Below are positions 1-15,600 of a stretch of DNA of 64,000 bases, in pieces. Position 1 is the stretch's first letter; each line of letters starts with the position of its first letter. The translations under genes and the position numbers were made by a program. Below the pieces are notes generated by a model that ran no database searches, was not told where the DNA came from, and worked only from the letters and a program-made list of their open reading frames with translations. This DNA comes from Mrakia gelida. Lineage: Eukaryota; Basidiomycota; Tremellomycetes; Cystofilobasidiales; Mrakiaceae. The stretch is taken from assembly GCA_024345305.1 (NCBI GenBank), contig BRON01000008.1, positions 496,001 through 560,000 on the forward strand, written 5' to 3'.

Positions 1-3000
1 ACGATGCTGAGGGATGGAGGGGATGGGGATCGAGGAGGATCGAGGAGGGGGTGGGTGGGGAGGGGAGGAGTTCTTTGAGGAGGTGGTAGGTGTTGGGGAG
101 GGTGATTTCTTGCGAGCAGCCGTAGTGGTGGTGGGTGGGTTGTTGCCGGTTCCCGTAGATGAGGAAGAGGAGGAGGAAGGACGAGCTTGGGAAGGGAAGT
201 CTCGAGGAGTGTCGAGGGAAGTTGCTGAAGTCGACGCGACTGAGGAGACCGAAGCGAACGACGATCTCGAGAACGGCGTGGGAGTTTGGAAGTGCGAAGC
301 TGTGACTGTTTGACGACGACGATGGTTCACGTCCTCCGCTGCTCCAAGCGTCGCCGAAAGCGTTCCAGGAGGACTCGTCTTCCGTCTCTCCGAACTCGCT
401 TGAGACGAAGCTCGACTCTTGATCGTCCCCATCCCCGGTCCTTCCTCCTCATCACCACCTCTCGACCCCATTCGACGACTCCACTGAGCAGCCGTTTCTT
501 CGAGAGGGCTCTGAGGAGAAGGGTCCGTCTCCGTTTCGTCTCCTCCGATAAGGAAGACCTCCTCTCCTGACGCGTCGACGGCGGTTTTGATGGGCGGCGG
601 AGGCGGGGGCGAGCGAGGTTCGACGATGTTCTTCCTGTCGATGGTACTGAAGACCTCGTGCGACGATGATGCCGTGAGACTCCGACGATGTCTCTTTCCG
701 TTGGCTGAGGAGGAAGAGCGAGATCGACCGAGGGTAGCTGTCGCGAGCACGAGACCAGTGAAAGTCTCTGCGATGACGGAGGGGAAGGATTGCTTGGACT
801 TGGTGGAGGAGAGGGTGTTGAGGGAGGTGGTGGAGGTCATCTCAAGGTTGGAGATGGTTCGAGAGAGGGAGAGGGGAGCCGTCGACGTGGTGTTGCTGCT
901 GATTGGGTTCGTCGTTCGTCGAGTTCCGAGGGGAGCAGCTGAGAGTCTCGGAGCGACGTTGTTGTTGTGATGGTACTCCTCCGATGTTCCCTCGCCAGGG
1001 AACGTCTTCTTCCTCAGGACGTTGTGTCCAGGAGGAGCCTCTCCATGGGAGATCGTCTCCCTCCTCCTCGTCGAAATCGAGTTCCTCGCCGACCACTCGC
1101 CCGACCCGTTCCAATCGAACCTCGTGAACACCCACGTCTCCCACTCCAGGAACTCCCTCGGATGACGAGCCTCGACCTCCTTGAAGTAGCCTGATTTCTT
1201 GAGTCTCCAGCTGGGTTGGGTGAGGATGTTACGAGCTTCGAGGTAAAGTTGACGACGGTCGAAGTTCGGCGAGAGGTTGAGTTGGGTTCGAGCGGACCAA
1301 GGGGAGGCGAAGGTGAGGCAGCGGAGGAGACTTTCGTGAGCTGTGGACGGAAGGGAGAGGAAGAGAAGTTCAGTCAGCGAGAGGTGATAGGCAAAAGAGT
1401 ACGAGAGAGGAAAGCTCACCTCGTTGCGACTGCGACCTAACCCAAATCCTTCCCGTCTCGACCTTCACCCCTCCCTCCGTCCTCTCCGAGAACCTCGCCA
1501 GGATACTCTTCGCCGGAATCGTCTGCAGTGACCGCGAGTTCACCTTCGGTGCATCGAACTCGTCCAAGCTGATCAAAGCGGTGATGGGGTAGTGGGCGAC
1601 GGGAACGGACGAGTGCTGTTCGAATGAAGAAAAACACGATCTTCAAGTCAGCTTCCCTCTTCTCTGCTCCCCTTCTCCTTCCCCCTCTTCCCTCTTCAAA
1701 AACGCGTTCAGGTACTCACCAATCCCTCCTCAATACTCTTCCAAGCCTTCACCTCCCCACCCTCAACCTTCAACCACCTCCTCTTGAACGTCAAGCTCTC
1801 GTTCTCCCTCCCTGCTCCTCCGCTCGAACTCGAGTGTTTCGTCGAGCCACCGACGACGCTGGAGATGAACGCCCAGGATTGGAAGCACGGGCGGAGATAG
1901 TGTTCCGGGTTGGAACGGGGGAGGGGGATGTAGGCGTCCTTGAAATGGCAAACGCGAAAACAAAACAAGACGAGAAGTTCGACGACGCGTCAGACTTCGT
2001 ATCGTTTTCGAACGAAACGAAAGTGAGCACAGAACCACTCACCCTCAACTGAATCTCCACAATCTCATTAGCCCTCAAGCTCTTGATCGAGAACTTATCC
2101 AGTAGGAAACCCTGCAAATCCGAACACAAACCCCAATCAGCTTCCCTCGTTCGACGCGTCTCCCCCCCCCCTCCCCAAACAAAACACAGCAGCCCACTCA
2201 CCGTCCCAAAACAAACCAAATCATGTCCCCCCAAAATTCTATCCGTCTCATGATCCAAGTTGTACTTCCTCGTCGCAGCAGCCGAACTGATGACTACTTT
2301 GCCTTTGCGAGTCATCGTGCTCGTCGTGGTGCTCGTCGTTCCCTCCCCTGCTGGTGTTGTTGTTCTCGGTGCTATCCGCATACCCCCCAGAGAGGGAGGG
2401 GGAGGAGGCTCGGTGGTGGTTGGACTGATAGACTTATCTACTACGATCCCTGGCGGCGGAGGAGGGGGAGGAGAGGCGAACTTGACTTTGGGTAAGGAGG
2501 AAGTTGAGGATCTCGAGGAGGCTTCGACTGTTGAGAGGGAGTGGACTGAGGCGGCTCCTGACGCTGCTTGGGAGTCCGTTCTTGACCTCGAGTGGGAGTG
2601 CGGAGAGGGGAAGGGTGAAGGGGAGGAGTTGATGATGGACCAGGAGGATTGATCCAGTTCTCCTCCGTCTGAGGAGGTGAAGCTGAGGTCCGAGAGGAGA
2701 GAGGAGGTTGTGGTTACTGAGCTTGAAGGATTGGGAGGTCGGGAGGGGTAAGGGGAGGGGATGGGTGTTGGAGAGGAGGGGAGGTAGATGCTTGAGCTTG
2801 AGGGGTGGGGGTGGAGGGGGTTGGGGAGAGCTGGGTAGGAAGGGGGAGGATGGGAGACGAGGGCTGAAGTTGAAGAGGTTGGAGTGGAGGTGAGGCTGTT
2901 GTTGTTGTGAGCCGAGGAAGAGGAGGAGGAGAAGGTTGAGCGGAGGTTGGAAGAGGAGATGGAGGGTTTGATGATGTGTCTGCAAACGAAAGAAAGAGGC

Positions 3001-3911
3001 GAGAGTCAGGAACGAGAAGAGACGACGAGCTCACACGAACCGCGTCGTCGTTCGTCGTTCGTCGTCGTACCTTTCCCTCCTCCCCCTCCTCACAAAGAAA
3101 GTAAGACTCACTGAAACTTATTCCACCCACTCTCCTTCCCCTTCCCCGGACCTGCTCCCAAACCAGCAACGTCCGTACTCTTCGGTCTCGCTAACGATCC
3201 AGCACTCTTGCTCGAACTCATCCCTCCTCCTCCAGCTTGACTCCCTCCGAACCCACTCCCATTCGACTCTGACACCGCGACCGACCCCGGATGGTTCCTC
3301 GCGAGCAGATCGAACACCGATTTGGGAGCTATCTTGGGTAAAGAATCGAAGGAAGGGACGAGGTCGTGTCGATAGGGCTGAGGAGGGAGGAGACCAGCGA
3401 CCGAGAGGAGGTGGAACGTCGCTTCTTCGAGCTGAGAACGCCAACCAACAAAACCAAAAAGGAAGGAGTCAGCATCGCGAGAGAAGAAGGGCCTTGATTG
3501 CAAAGAGAGATAGAGATGAACGGAACGACGAGCCGGGGAAGGAGGAAAGGAGATAGAGAAAGGAGGGGAGGAGGAAGCAAGGGGAAGGGCGGAGAGCTCA
3601 AAACGAAGGAAGGGGGGACTCACCGTGGACTCCATCATGATGCTCGTACAGAACCACAGATCCAAGGGCAAGTACCTCACAACCAACGGTAAAGGCTTGT
3701 TCTCCTTCGTCACTCCTGAGCCTCTAAGACCTCCTCCTCCCATCCCAGCTCCAGAAACGCTCCTCCCCCCTCCGCCTCCTTCTTCCCTCGCCCTGACGTA
3801 AAAATCTCTCGAGTCGACTGTAGAAGGAGAAGCGCAAAGTTTGCCTGTATCGTCGTAGTGCTCGCCTGGGCGGAGGAGGGGGGCTCGAGGACGAGAGGAG
3901 GGGGAGGCCAT
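1..3911 (-). CDS. Large Ser/Pro-rich protein of unknown function, 3' end cut by window edge
   Basis: The start codon is at 3911 and the protein runs off base 1, so its C-terminus is missing. I do not recognise it. The first exon ends after an IMMEST segment (donor near 3623). The second begins LEEATFHLLSVAG and contains a compact, conserved-looking block to about residue 130. A long Pro/Ser/Thr-rich linker follows (about 2450-2990). A second folded block spans roughly 2320-1080 over several exons: KVVISSAAATRKYNLD, YLRPCFQSWAFISS, and the aromatic stretch EFLEWETWVFTRFDWNGSGE. Alternating strands and the RRWLKVEGGEVKAW segment suggest a PH-like fold, but that is inference only. The last visible part (about 1000 to 1) is Ser/Thr-rich and probably disordered. 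Introns use GTGAGC-type donors, for example near 1417. It could be a cortical or lipid-binding scaffold; no family is claimed. Confidence 0.6.
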
Positions 3912-4722
3912 GCCTCAGACGATGGGTTGGGATGGCAGTTTGGAGTCGAAGACGAACGAACCCCGAAAGCGACAGAGGAGGGTGAGGGAGATGAACGGAG
4001 AAGGTCAAGGAGAGAGCGGTCCCCATGTGGGCGCGCCTTTTTTTTCAAGCGAGAGGGGAGGGGGAGGGGAAGGAGACAGGGGATCGTCGGTTCAGAAGGA
4101 AAGAGAGCGCGAGCTCGCAGGGACCTGAGAGCGGAGAAAAGAGATTAAAGTGAGACCTGGAGTGAGGGTGTTGATTGAGCTCGAGACTCGAAGGGAAAGT
4201 CTCCGAAGGGTTCAAGTCAGGCAGTGCAGGGTTATTTTGGTAGGGAAGGGGAGGAGGGAGGGAAGGGAAGGGAGGAAGAGGTTGAGCTCAACTTCAAGCG
4301 ACGCCTTGCCTTCGTTGAGTCCTCTATCTTCGCCGGCGAGTTTTGGTTAGCATTTTTCTGGGGAACGAGTGCTGATCTTCCGATATTGGGCACTGTAGAG
4401 CCGACATGAGATACATGAAGGTGAGAGAGGAGAAGAGCAATTTTCCTTCGGCACGTACGAGATGAAGAACGAGGGTCGACATGCGTCAAGTTCGAGACGC
4501 GCTCGTTCGTCGTCCGCGTCTCTTTGCCCTTCCTCTCCTCATCTCTCCCAGCCAGCTCTCCGTCCCTGTTACCTCGTAGAAGCTCCGACGTCTCTCTCAC
4601 GTTTCGTTCTCGCCCACCTCCTCCACACTCAGCTCTCCCTTTCCCTCTCTCCCTCCCTCCTCTCTCCCAACTCAGAAACCAAAAACACGTCTTCATCTCA
4701 TCCGAACCCAACCCTCCCCTCT
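3912..4722. other. Intergenic region, promoter of the left-edge gene and 3' flank of PWP1
   Basis: About 810 bases lie between two genes on the minus strand. It contains purine-rich stretches and a short T-run near 4038. I see no convincing exon chain, tRNA or repeat. Confidence 0.5.
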
Positions 4723-7189
4723 CTACTCCTCCATATCGTCCTCACTATCCTCTCCATCACTCTGCACTCCAATCAGTCCCTGTCCAGACTCCTTCGCCTC
4801 CCTCAACTCCTTTCCAGCCTTCCTCAACCTCGCTCCGAACGCCTTTCGCGCACCGGCGTTGGACGCGAGGTCCCAGACTTGGAGCTTGGCTTTGGATCCG
4901 GCGGCGGCGAGGGTGAGAGGGGTGTCGGGGGAGAAGGAGAGGGAGAAGACTCGGCCCTGTGGGGAGTGAAGGGGGGGAGTCAGTTTGGTGAGACGCGTTT
5001 TGCGAACGGACGAGGTAGATGCTCGTTCGCTCGTTTTCCTTCTCTGTCGACGAAGAGTCGAGCAAAACGAAGCACAAAGAGGAAGCTTGGACCTACCACA
5101 CCCAAATCCCTACTCGTAACCAACGAAACCTCCCTCTTGCCGGTGGTATCCTCGTTCTCGTTGATGTTCCAAAGCTTGACCATCTTGTCCGTTCCACCCG
5201 TAGCGAGGCATCCTCGAACATGAGGAGAGACGTCGAGGGACGACGCGGCTCCTTCGTGAGCGGCGAGGGTGAACTTGGCTGGCGTGGAGGTGAGAGGGTT
5301 GGAGAGGAGGGAGGAGGAAGGGAGTTTTCGCATGTCGTAGTTGAGGATGAGACCGGATTCGAGGGAGACCTGGTGATTGTGGAAAAAGGGGAGAGAGGGG
5401 GAGTAGTAAGGAGGGATGGGGATGGTGAAGGGGCGTGGGGGAGGGAGAGAGGGTGAGGAGGGAAGGAGAGGAGATGAGGAAGGTCAGCGAGACGCGTCGA
5501 CGACGAAGGAGAACAACGCACGAACAAACGAAGCAGACGCCTCAAGGACAAAAAGAGACGAAGACTCACATAGAAAGCGTGCGAATCAAACGGATCCCAC
5601 CTAACAGCCTCCACATCACTGCCCACCACGGCTCCCACACCCGTCCCAGGACTCCTCGTGTCCCAAGTCCTCACAGTCCTATCGTAGCTCCCCGTCAACA
5701 GCACCGTCGGATCACTCTTGTTCCACTCCACCGCCTGCACCTTATCCCTATGCAAATCGAAACTCCTCACCGCCGGCTCCGTACTAGGTCGACTCAAATC
5801 CCACAGCTTGACCGTCTCGTCGGCACTCGCACTCGCGAGCAGACTCCTGTGCTGGGTGTTCCAACTGAGGGAGAGGACAGCGTCGACGTGATGATGAGGG
5901 TTGGCCGTTCGAGCCTTGACGAGCTTCTTCTTCTTCTTGCCGGTTCCGAGGGGGACAGGGACGTGTTTGGAGGAGACGTCCGGTCGGCCGAGGAGAGCGT
6001 CAGGGTAGAGACCGTCGACGGTGTCGAGGGACCAGATCTCGATCTCTGGGTCGAAGGTTCCGACGGCGATGTAGCTTCCGTGGGTCTTGGAGGGGCCAGC
6101 GGTGGAGGAGGGAGCTCCGGTGTTGTCGTTCTCGGAGGTACCGTTGTTGGGAGGGAAGTCGAGCCATTCGAGGCAGAGCGGGAAGGCGGGGAGCATGAGA
6201 TCGTGGTGGACGTAGAGGTTCTCTTCGGTCTCGTCATAGACGTGGATTTCGAGTTGAGAGAGGTCGTCTTCGGTTTTGGCGGTGATGAGGAGGTTGTCGG
6301 TGGGGAGGACCTCGAGGTCTTCTCGTTCGAGGTCGTCGTCGTTCTGGGAGGGGAAAGAAGGGAGGTGAGGTCAGTATCCGAGTTCTGCGACGTTGTTAGA
6401 GGTAGCCTGTTGACGACGACGGTGGAGGTGAAGCAGCAGTTGTGCTCAGGGTGGCGGGCGAAGAACGAGAAGAAGGAGGAGGGAGGGGCGGAGGGAAGAG
6501 CTGAACTGACCTCCTTGAGGGTGATGAAAGGATCGTCCTCGGCGTTTCGGTAGTAGGTAAGACCCTTGATGTTACTGAAGACTCCAGTGGCTACATTATG
6601 GACGAGAAAAGGTCAGCTTAAAGCTCAACGAAGGCGAAAGAAGGCGAGAAGAAAGTCGAGAACTGACCAGCTCCCTTGCTCTCCTCCTCGTCGTAGGTGT
6701 CGAGGTTGTAGGCCGACAGATCGTTGGGATCCGCAGGTCCAGCAGCAGGTTTGGGCGCCTCGTCGACGGCCATAGCATCCTCGTCCTCCCCTCCAGACTT
6801 GGAAGCGTTGGAATCCTCGTCGCTGCAAGAAGGAAGGAAACGAAAGAAAGGTCAGCTCAAGCTCGCTCCCTCTCCTCCTCCTCCTTCCTTCATTCCTTCG
6901 GCCTCTCCACCTGCCTCCCTCTTCTCCCAGAGCAGATGTACAGAAAGAACAGAAGCTGGACTCACGACTCCCATCCCTCATCATCAATCTTTCCATCAGC
7001 GTCCTCAGCCATGACGATTCCCTCTCCAGAACCTCCCGCCTTCTCGAAAGCTTCTTTCGCATCCTCGAGCTCGACTCTCGCAAGAGCAGACACTCGAGCG
7101 AGCTCCTTCTCGTCGAGTTGATATTTGGCCGGGTGGCGTTGAGATCGGCCTTGGGGGACCCAGGCGAGGGCAGAAATGAGAGCCGACAT
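4723..7189 (-). CDS. PWP1: Periodic tryptophan protein 1, WD40 ribosome-biogenesis factor
   Basis: Six exons (7189-6966, 6822-6668, 6590-6511, 6343-5570, 5369-5097, 4956-4723) sum to 1740 bases, giving 579 residues. The N-terminus MSALISALAWVPQG is the family's hallmark start. An acidic linker follows, then the conserved LSAYNLDTYDEE and NIKGLTYYRNAEDDPFITL segments. The WD40 blades lie in exons 4-6: YIAVGTFDPEIEIWSLD, VLSLSWNTQHRSLLASAS, DETVKLWDL, VLLTGSYDRTVRTWD, and CLATGGTDKMVKLWNI. The C-terminus is acidic (SEDDMEE). Length and blade order match fungal Pwp1, which acts in the nucleolus in 60S subunit and 25S rRNA maturation (family knowledge). All introns have canonical GT-AG ends. It is divergent from the V-ATPase gene. 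Confidence 0.93.
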
Positions 7190-8166
7190 GATGGTGGTTG
7201 AAGAGCAGGAGAAGGGGAGGGAGGCCAGAGAAGGTGAAGCTGAAATTTGGAGAGGGCGGGGAAGAGGGGGAGAAAGGGTCGTTGCGTCGGATTTCTGGTA
7301 GAGCGGCGGGAATGGCATTCTTGCAGGTACCCATTGAGATGAAGGATGTTGTTCGATCGAGTCTCACGGTGGAAAAACTTCGCGGCCCGCTGAGGGGTCG
7401 GTCGAGGAGCGACGGTCGCGAAGGGTCGAAGCTCTCTCGACAATTGATTGAACGAGATCAGGATGGAGCTGAGGTAGAGAACAGTTCAGTACGAATGTAT
7501 CAGAGAGTAGTTGTAAGAAAGGCTGAACTCTCGAAAGTAGATAGAAGGGACGAGACGGGGGCTGAAATGAGAGAGACGCGTCGAGGCAGCCTTTCAAACG
7601 AGGAGGACGGCTGCTTCTCAGCTCTCGAGATAGGGCCGAGGTCAAAATGCGAGCGCTACTAGATACTGGTATCTAGCTGCGATATCGTCAGCCGCGAAAT
7701 AACGGTACTGCGAGAAAGGCCGGAGAGGGAGAGGGAGGGAGACAGCAGGAGGAGTCGAGACGGCTGAGAGGCCTAGAACTAAGCGAAACGAAGACAAGAT
7801 GGCATCTCTTGAAAGGGTAAGTGGCGTAGAGACCGCTGGTAGCCAAACTGACGTCGACATAAGCGTGTAAAGGATGAGAGCTGCTTTGGAAGGGAGGAAA
7901 GGCGAGGAGGAGGAATGAGCTTGGCTCGACTCCCTTTGCCTTTGATTCTGCGTCTAAGGAAGGACTCACATATATCATGGTGTACACAAGTGCCGTAAGA
8001 CAGCCTCGCGAGCATGTACACGAGCTCGACCCGGCATCTTCCATCGTCGAAAAGTGCCGTTGTCGTGTTCAGGAGGAAGAAGAGGAGAGGTCGCTCAATT
8101 CGACTTTCGTTCCTCCCACACACCCATCTTCTCCCCCACCACCCTCCCCTTCCCTTTCAACTTCAG
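7190..8166. promoter_or_regulatory. Divergent intergenic region between PWP1 and V-ATPase subunit B
   Basis: This 977-base stretch separates two head-to-head genes and should hold both promoters and 5' untranslated regions. A pyrimidine-rich tract (8105-8165) runs up to the V-ATPase start codon, as at other genes here. I see no credible coding exons and no clear TATA box. Confidence 0.5.
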
Positions 8167-11259
<3,093 letters not shown>

Positions 11260-11555
11260 ATGGCAGAAAACGAGCTTGCTGAGGTCGAGGTCGAGGAGGG
11301 CGGGACGGTTCAAGCTACATAGGCGAGCGACACGATTTTCACTCTTTCACACATACATACATCTACTTCCTGCCTCTTCTCTGCAAGCTCCCAACGAGGC
11401 GGGAAAATCTTCCCTCGTCGTGTCGTTCGTTTTCGAATCGCACCTCAGCCTGACGTCATCGCCTCTCCAAATCCATCCTTTCCCCTCCTTCTGCCCAACC
11501 CTCACCTTCAACTCTCAACCAACTCAACTTCAACTTACACGCACATACAAACACC
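11260..11555. other. Short tandem intergenic region
   Basis: It is the 3' flank of the V-ATPase gene and the 5' flank of the small Gly-rich gene. The last 90 bases are C/T- and A-rich with CAAC repeats (CTCAACCAACTCAACTTCAA), a typical fungal 5' leader. Confidence 0.4.
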
Positions 11556-12055
11556 ATGTCTTCTACCACCAACAACACCGCTGAAACCACTGGAAACAAG
11601 ATCGGTGGCGGTCTGAAGGGCGTCTTCGGCGTGAGCTCAATCTCTTTCCCTCCTTCTCCTCCCCTCCACCTCTCGCTCCCTCTCTCCTTCTCCTCGCTGA
11701 CTTCTTCTTGCGTCTCCGAACAGGTCATTAACGGCGTAGGAGAGACCATCCGAGGCGGCATCAACTCTGCTGTTGATGGAGCTGGAGATGCGTGAGTCGT
11801 CCATTCCTCGAAGCTCAAAGCTCAACCCATCTCGTTCCTCCTTCTCGTTCCTCCTCCTTCGTTCGTCTCGCTGACCCTCTCTCTCTCACTCTCCCACCCC
11901 GTTTTCTGTTCACTTCGTCCCTCCTCAGCGTCGCCAACCGAAACTCCGGAACTGTGACTTCCAACTCTCCCCATGGCGATTCGGCGCAGGTGTTCGCGAA
12001 GGGACAGCAGGAGGTGAAGGACGGAGTGCAGCAGGTTCAGGGGCAGAAGTACTAG
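11556..12055 (+). CDS. Small Gly-rich hydrophilic protein, 89 residues
   Basis: Three exons (11556-11630, 11724-11791, 11929-12055) sum to 270 bases. The protein has a Thr/Asn-rich start, a Gly-rich middle with glycine at regular spacing (GGGLKGVFG, GVGETIRGGINS, AVDGAGDAV), and a hydrophilic tail (FAKGQQEVKDGVQQVQGQKY). It has no signal peptide or strong membrane helix. I do not know the function; small proteins of this composition in fungi are often stress or stationary-phase proteins, which is inference. The CT/CA-rich leader and compact introns suggest good expression. The KGQQE motif resembles KGQNE in the small protein at 25564-26490. Confidence 0.75.
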
Positions 12056-12679
12056 CTCCTCGAACCTGTCGAGGATGGAGGTGTAGAGATGCCACGCTCG
12101 TGAGGATCTTAATGTTGTATCGCTGGATCTGGGAACGATTGGGAGTTCGTTGGCGAAAGATGGTGGTGACGAGGTGAGGGAGAGGGACGGAGGATGGAGG
12201 GAGGATGTCGTCCGAGCAAGAGAAACGACGGGATAGCGTCTTCAGTGAGTCTAAGAGAAAAGCTCCGAGAGGAGGGTTTGCATGTAGCTGAAGCACTCCA
12301 GGATCACAGCGACGAACGTCACAAGAGCTAGTTGCCTCTCTTCTTGGACTTCTAGCTTATCCCTCCTCCCTCTCGTGTGTTCGCCAGGCATCGCTTCTAT
12401 CGCACTGCACGACCTCTCATTCGACAGCGAGTCGACGCGAGGATCTGTCAGTTGTGAAGGTTCGCCATTGCTTCCTCGACGAGAGTCTCGACGCGCCCTC
12501 TGGACTCGAGCAACGACAGAACATCGATCGACGGGTCCGAGAAAGCTGCGAAGTTCAAGATAAACGAGAGTAAGAGTAAGAGGTGTTCCTGAGAAACTAG
12601 GCGAGCATGCTAGAAGATGTAAAGTATCGAGAAACGAAGGAACGAGAGAAAGCACCAGGCAGAAGAGGTTCTTAACACT
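12056..12679. other. Convergent 3' flanks
   Basis: About 620 bases between two genes that end toward each other. A minus-strand open frame (12251-12655) exists, but it has no recognisable domain and starts only 25 bases beyond the peptidase stop. I treat it as untranslated or spacer sequence. Confidence 0.4.
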
Positions 12680-15600
12680 TCAAGCTTTGTCGGTCGACCA
12701 GAGGGATTTGGCGATGTAGTTGTAAGCGTTGATGGGGTTTTCGTACATCTCCTTGGTGAGAGGGAACGTTCCGTTGGCCGGTCGAGAGATGTACTCTGTA
12801 GAAAGATCGAAAATCGCGAGGAGGAGACGCGTCAGTCTCGGGTCTCGACGCGAGTTCGAAGCGACGAGGAGATGAGGGTTGAGGTGCTCGGAACGTACGA
12901 TTGAAGTCGGTAGTATCCTTCGCGTACGATGCTCGAAGTGCGAATCCTAGGGATGCTTGGATGAGGAGAGGAGGAGGGACGTCGGGGTCGTCTTGAAGGG
13001 AGGTGAGTCCAATCTCACTGTAAACGGCGCTGCTGTCCGTCGATGCTCCTGCTGCAAAAGACTGGTACTCCATGGGAGAGTCTCCAGTGACAGTTGAGAC
13101 GAGAGTGGAGTACCCTCCATACTCGGTAGCGAACTGAGAAACGATAGAAGACGCGGTTCAGCTGAAGCTCGAGCGGGACGAGGAGTTGCGGCGCACTCAC
13201 GAGGATGAACGAGGCGCACGAAGAGCCACAGCCTCCGCCGTTGGAGTAGAAGATGACGTTCTCTGGTGAGAAGAGGGGAGAGGTCGTGTTGAAAAGCTCC
13301 TCGGGGGAAGGAACTGTTGTTACGGAGCGGAGGGAGACGTTCGGTTAGACCGACGCGTCGAAGGAAGTCGAGAGGAGGTGGACGCACGAGGATCTCGCAG
13401 ACTGAGAGAGAGAGAGAGAGCGAAGAGTTCGTCAGTAGGCACTTAGAGGTGGTGCTCTTCGAAGGGCGGACTCACGGTTGAGAGATCTCCAAGGTTCGAC
13501 CGTTAATCTCTTTCGACGAGTTGTCGGCAAAGTAGTCGAACGAGTCGCTCAACCTGGTTGATCCGTCGGACGTCCTGTACTTCCCAGCACCGAAGACTAG
13601 AAGGAGGAGTGAGTCAGTCTATGGGGTGGAGAAGCACGTCGAGGAAAAGAAGCAGGAAGTACTGACGTCCTTCAGAGAGGGTGAGGTTCGAGCGATGAGC
13701 TGCTGTGAACTTCTTCGACAAGGGTGACTCTCGAAGGACGCTTTGGAAGCCGAGCTCGTTCGTGAACTGAGCTCCAGCGAACAGTCTTTGCACTGAAATG
13801 AGGGGGAAGGGACGAAAGATGAGCGTCGCGTTCACGAGCGAGGGAGACGGACGAGCGAGGGGAAAAGACAGGACGAACGAATCATGCTGAGGACGATCTG
13901 GCCTCCTCCGTTTCCGGTGACATCGACGATGAGTTTGGTGACTCCCGCTGCAGCGAAGATCTACATGAAACGGATCGAGCGTCAGGACCGAGCAGAGGCA
14001 AGGAGAGGAAACGAAGGACGCGACGCGATTCTGCTCACCGCAAGCCCGTACGTGACGTCGATGAACGTCTGCTGGTCGCAGCCGTCGTCGGGAGTGAACG
14101 AAGAGATGAACATGACTCCCACTGGAAGATGGAGGAGGTCAGAAGAGAGCCCTTGAGTTGATACGAGAAGATCGCTTCGAGACTCACCTCGACCCTGACT
14201 CTCGTCCAGAACGTCCTCGTCGAGGATGAAGAACTGAGGAAGACGTCCGAGGACATACTGCGACGAGTTCTGGGGAGCCGATTGGAGAGGGAGGAAGGGA
14301 GTTCCAGGATCAACGCACTCCTCGGCGGAGGAAGAGGTCGAGTTCTGGCGTTTCACGAGGGCGGTGGGATTGGGTTTGAGGACTTCGCGACGACGAGGGC
14401 CGGCGTCGGTTTTGGCAGTCGCTGAACTGGGAGGAAGACAGTGGGTGGTGTAGAAGGAGTCGACCGAGTCGAAAGGTGATGTGTCGAGGAGGGTGGAGGT
14501 GAAGTTGAGCTGCAGAGGACGAGGAAGAAAGATCAATAAGACGACGTGACGGCGCGAGACGGACGAAAGATCTGAAAGCACTCACGCTCAGCGTTGTATC
14601 GTCGATGAAGGTGTAAGTGATGCTGTCTCGAGTGGGATCAGAGGTTTGTGCGATGGTTCCAAGAGATCGAATCCTAAGAACGAGAGGTCAACAGGGTCAG
14701 CGTCCGACTCGAAAGGAAAAGAGCTGAAACGAAAGGACGAACCAAGTTGTTCCAGAGCGGCTGTAAGAAGCCAAAGCGGAGTTTCTACGTTGGTTAAGAG
14801 TTTGATACTCTCCGACCTCGTTATCGGCCACGAGGTCGATGCTGAAGAAACGCAGCCGGTCAGCAAAAGAGGAGATGAGACGACGAGTCGCGATCGCGTC
14901 GACGCGACGCCGAACTCACTAGTCCTCGACGGCCATTCCGTCGATCATCTTCACCTGCTTCGCAGCATAGTCTGAGGCCTGAAAGCCAAAGGATCAAAGG
15001 AGAAAGGTCAGCTCAGCACGATTCGCGGCCTCTTCGACGAATGGACGAGGCAGGGAGACGTTTGGCGAGGCTCACGAAGATTCCCAGCGACTCGTAGTAC
15101 TTCTTCAAACCGAAGAAGGTCTGATACTGGTCGACGATCCACCCGGAGCCTGGAGCGATGTAGTACTTGACCTCGGAGCAGGTAGTGTTGTCGGCGAGGC
15201 CGACGAGAGGGAATCCGACGAAGGAGATGAACAAGCTGTTCGAGGTGTAGCACATATCTGAGGGAGATTGAGTGGAGTCAGTCATGAACAGGGTTGACGA
15301 GGCTTAGTGAGTGCTTACCCCAGTGATGATGACCGTCGTTGAGGCTTCGGACTTGAAGAAGAACGAAGGGAAGAGGTCAGCGCTCGTGTCGACAGACGTC
15401 AATTTTTGTTTGAGCGATTCAGCAACTCACAGACTCGGTGGATATCAACCTGGAAGTCGTAGTCGCTAAGGTAGACAGTGTTGTTGATTCTCTGAAGCTC
15501 GGCTCTGTTGAAGTAGAGGGAGGAAGCGGATCAGTCGCAAGACGAAACAGTGTTTGGCGACGAAATCGAGGCCGCGACGAAACGAGACGAACCTGATGTC

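Noticed and set aside
4195..4235. Possible tRNA T-arm (GGGTTCAAGTC)
   Set aside because: No matching acceptor stem, D-arm or anticodon arm could be paired around it.
5435..6553. Long plus-strand open frame (372 codons) antisense to PWP1
   Set aside because: It mirrors strongly conserved WD40 coding sequence on the other strand, is rich in Glu/Val from codon complementarity, and has no domain.
12251..12655. Minus-strand open frame of 134 codons between convergent genes
   Set aside because: No recognisable domain, no splice structure and position directly after the peptidase stop; likely untranslated.
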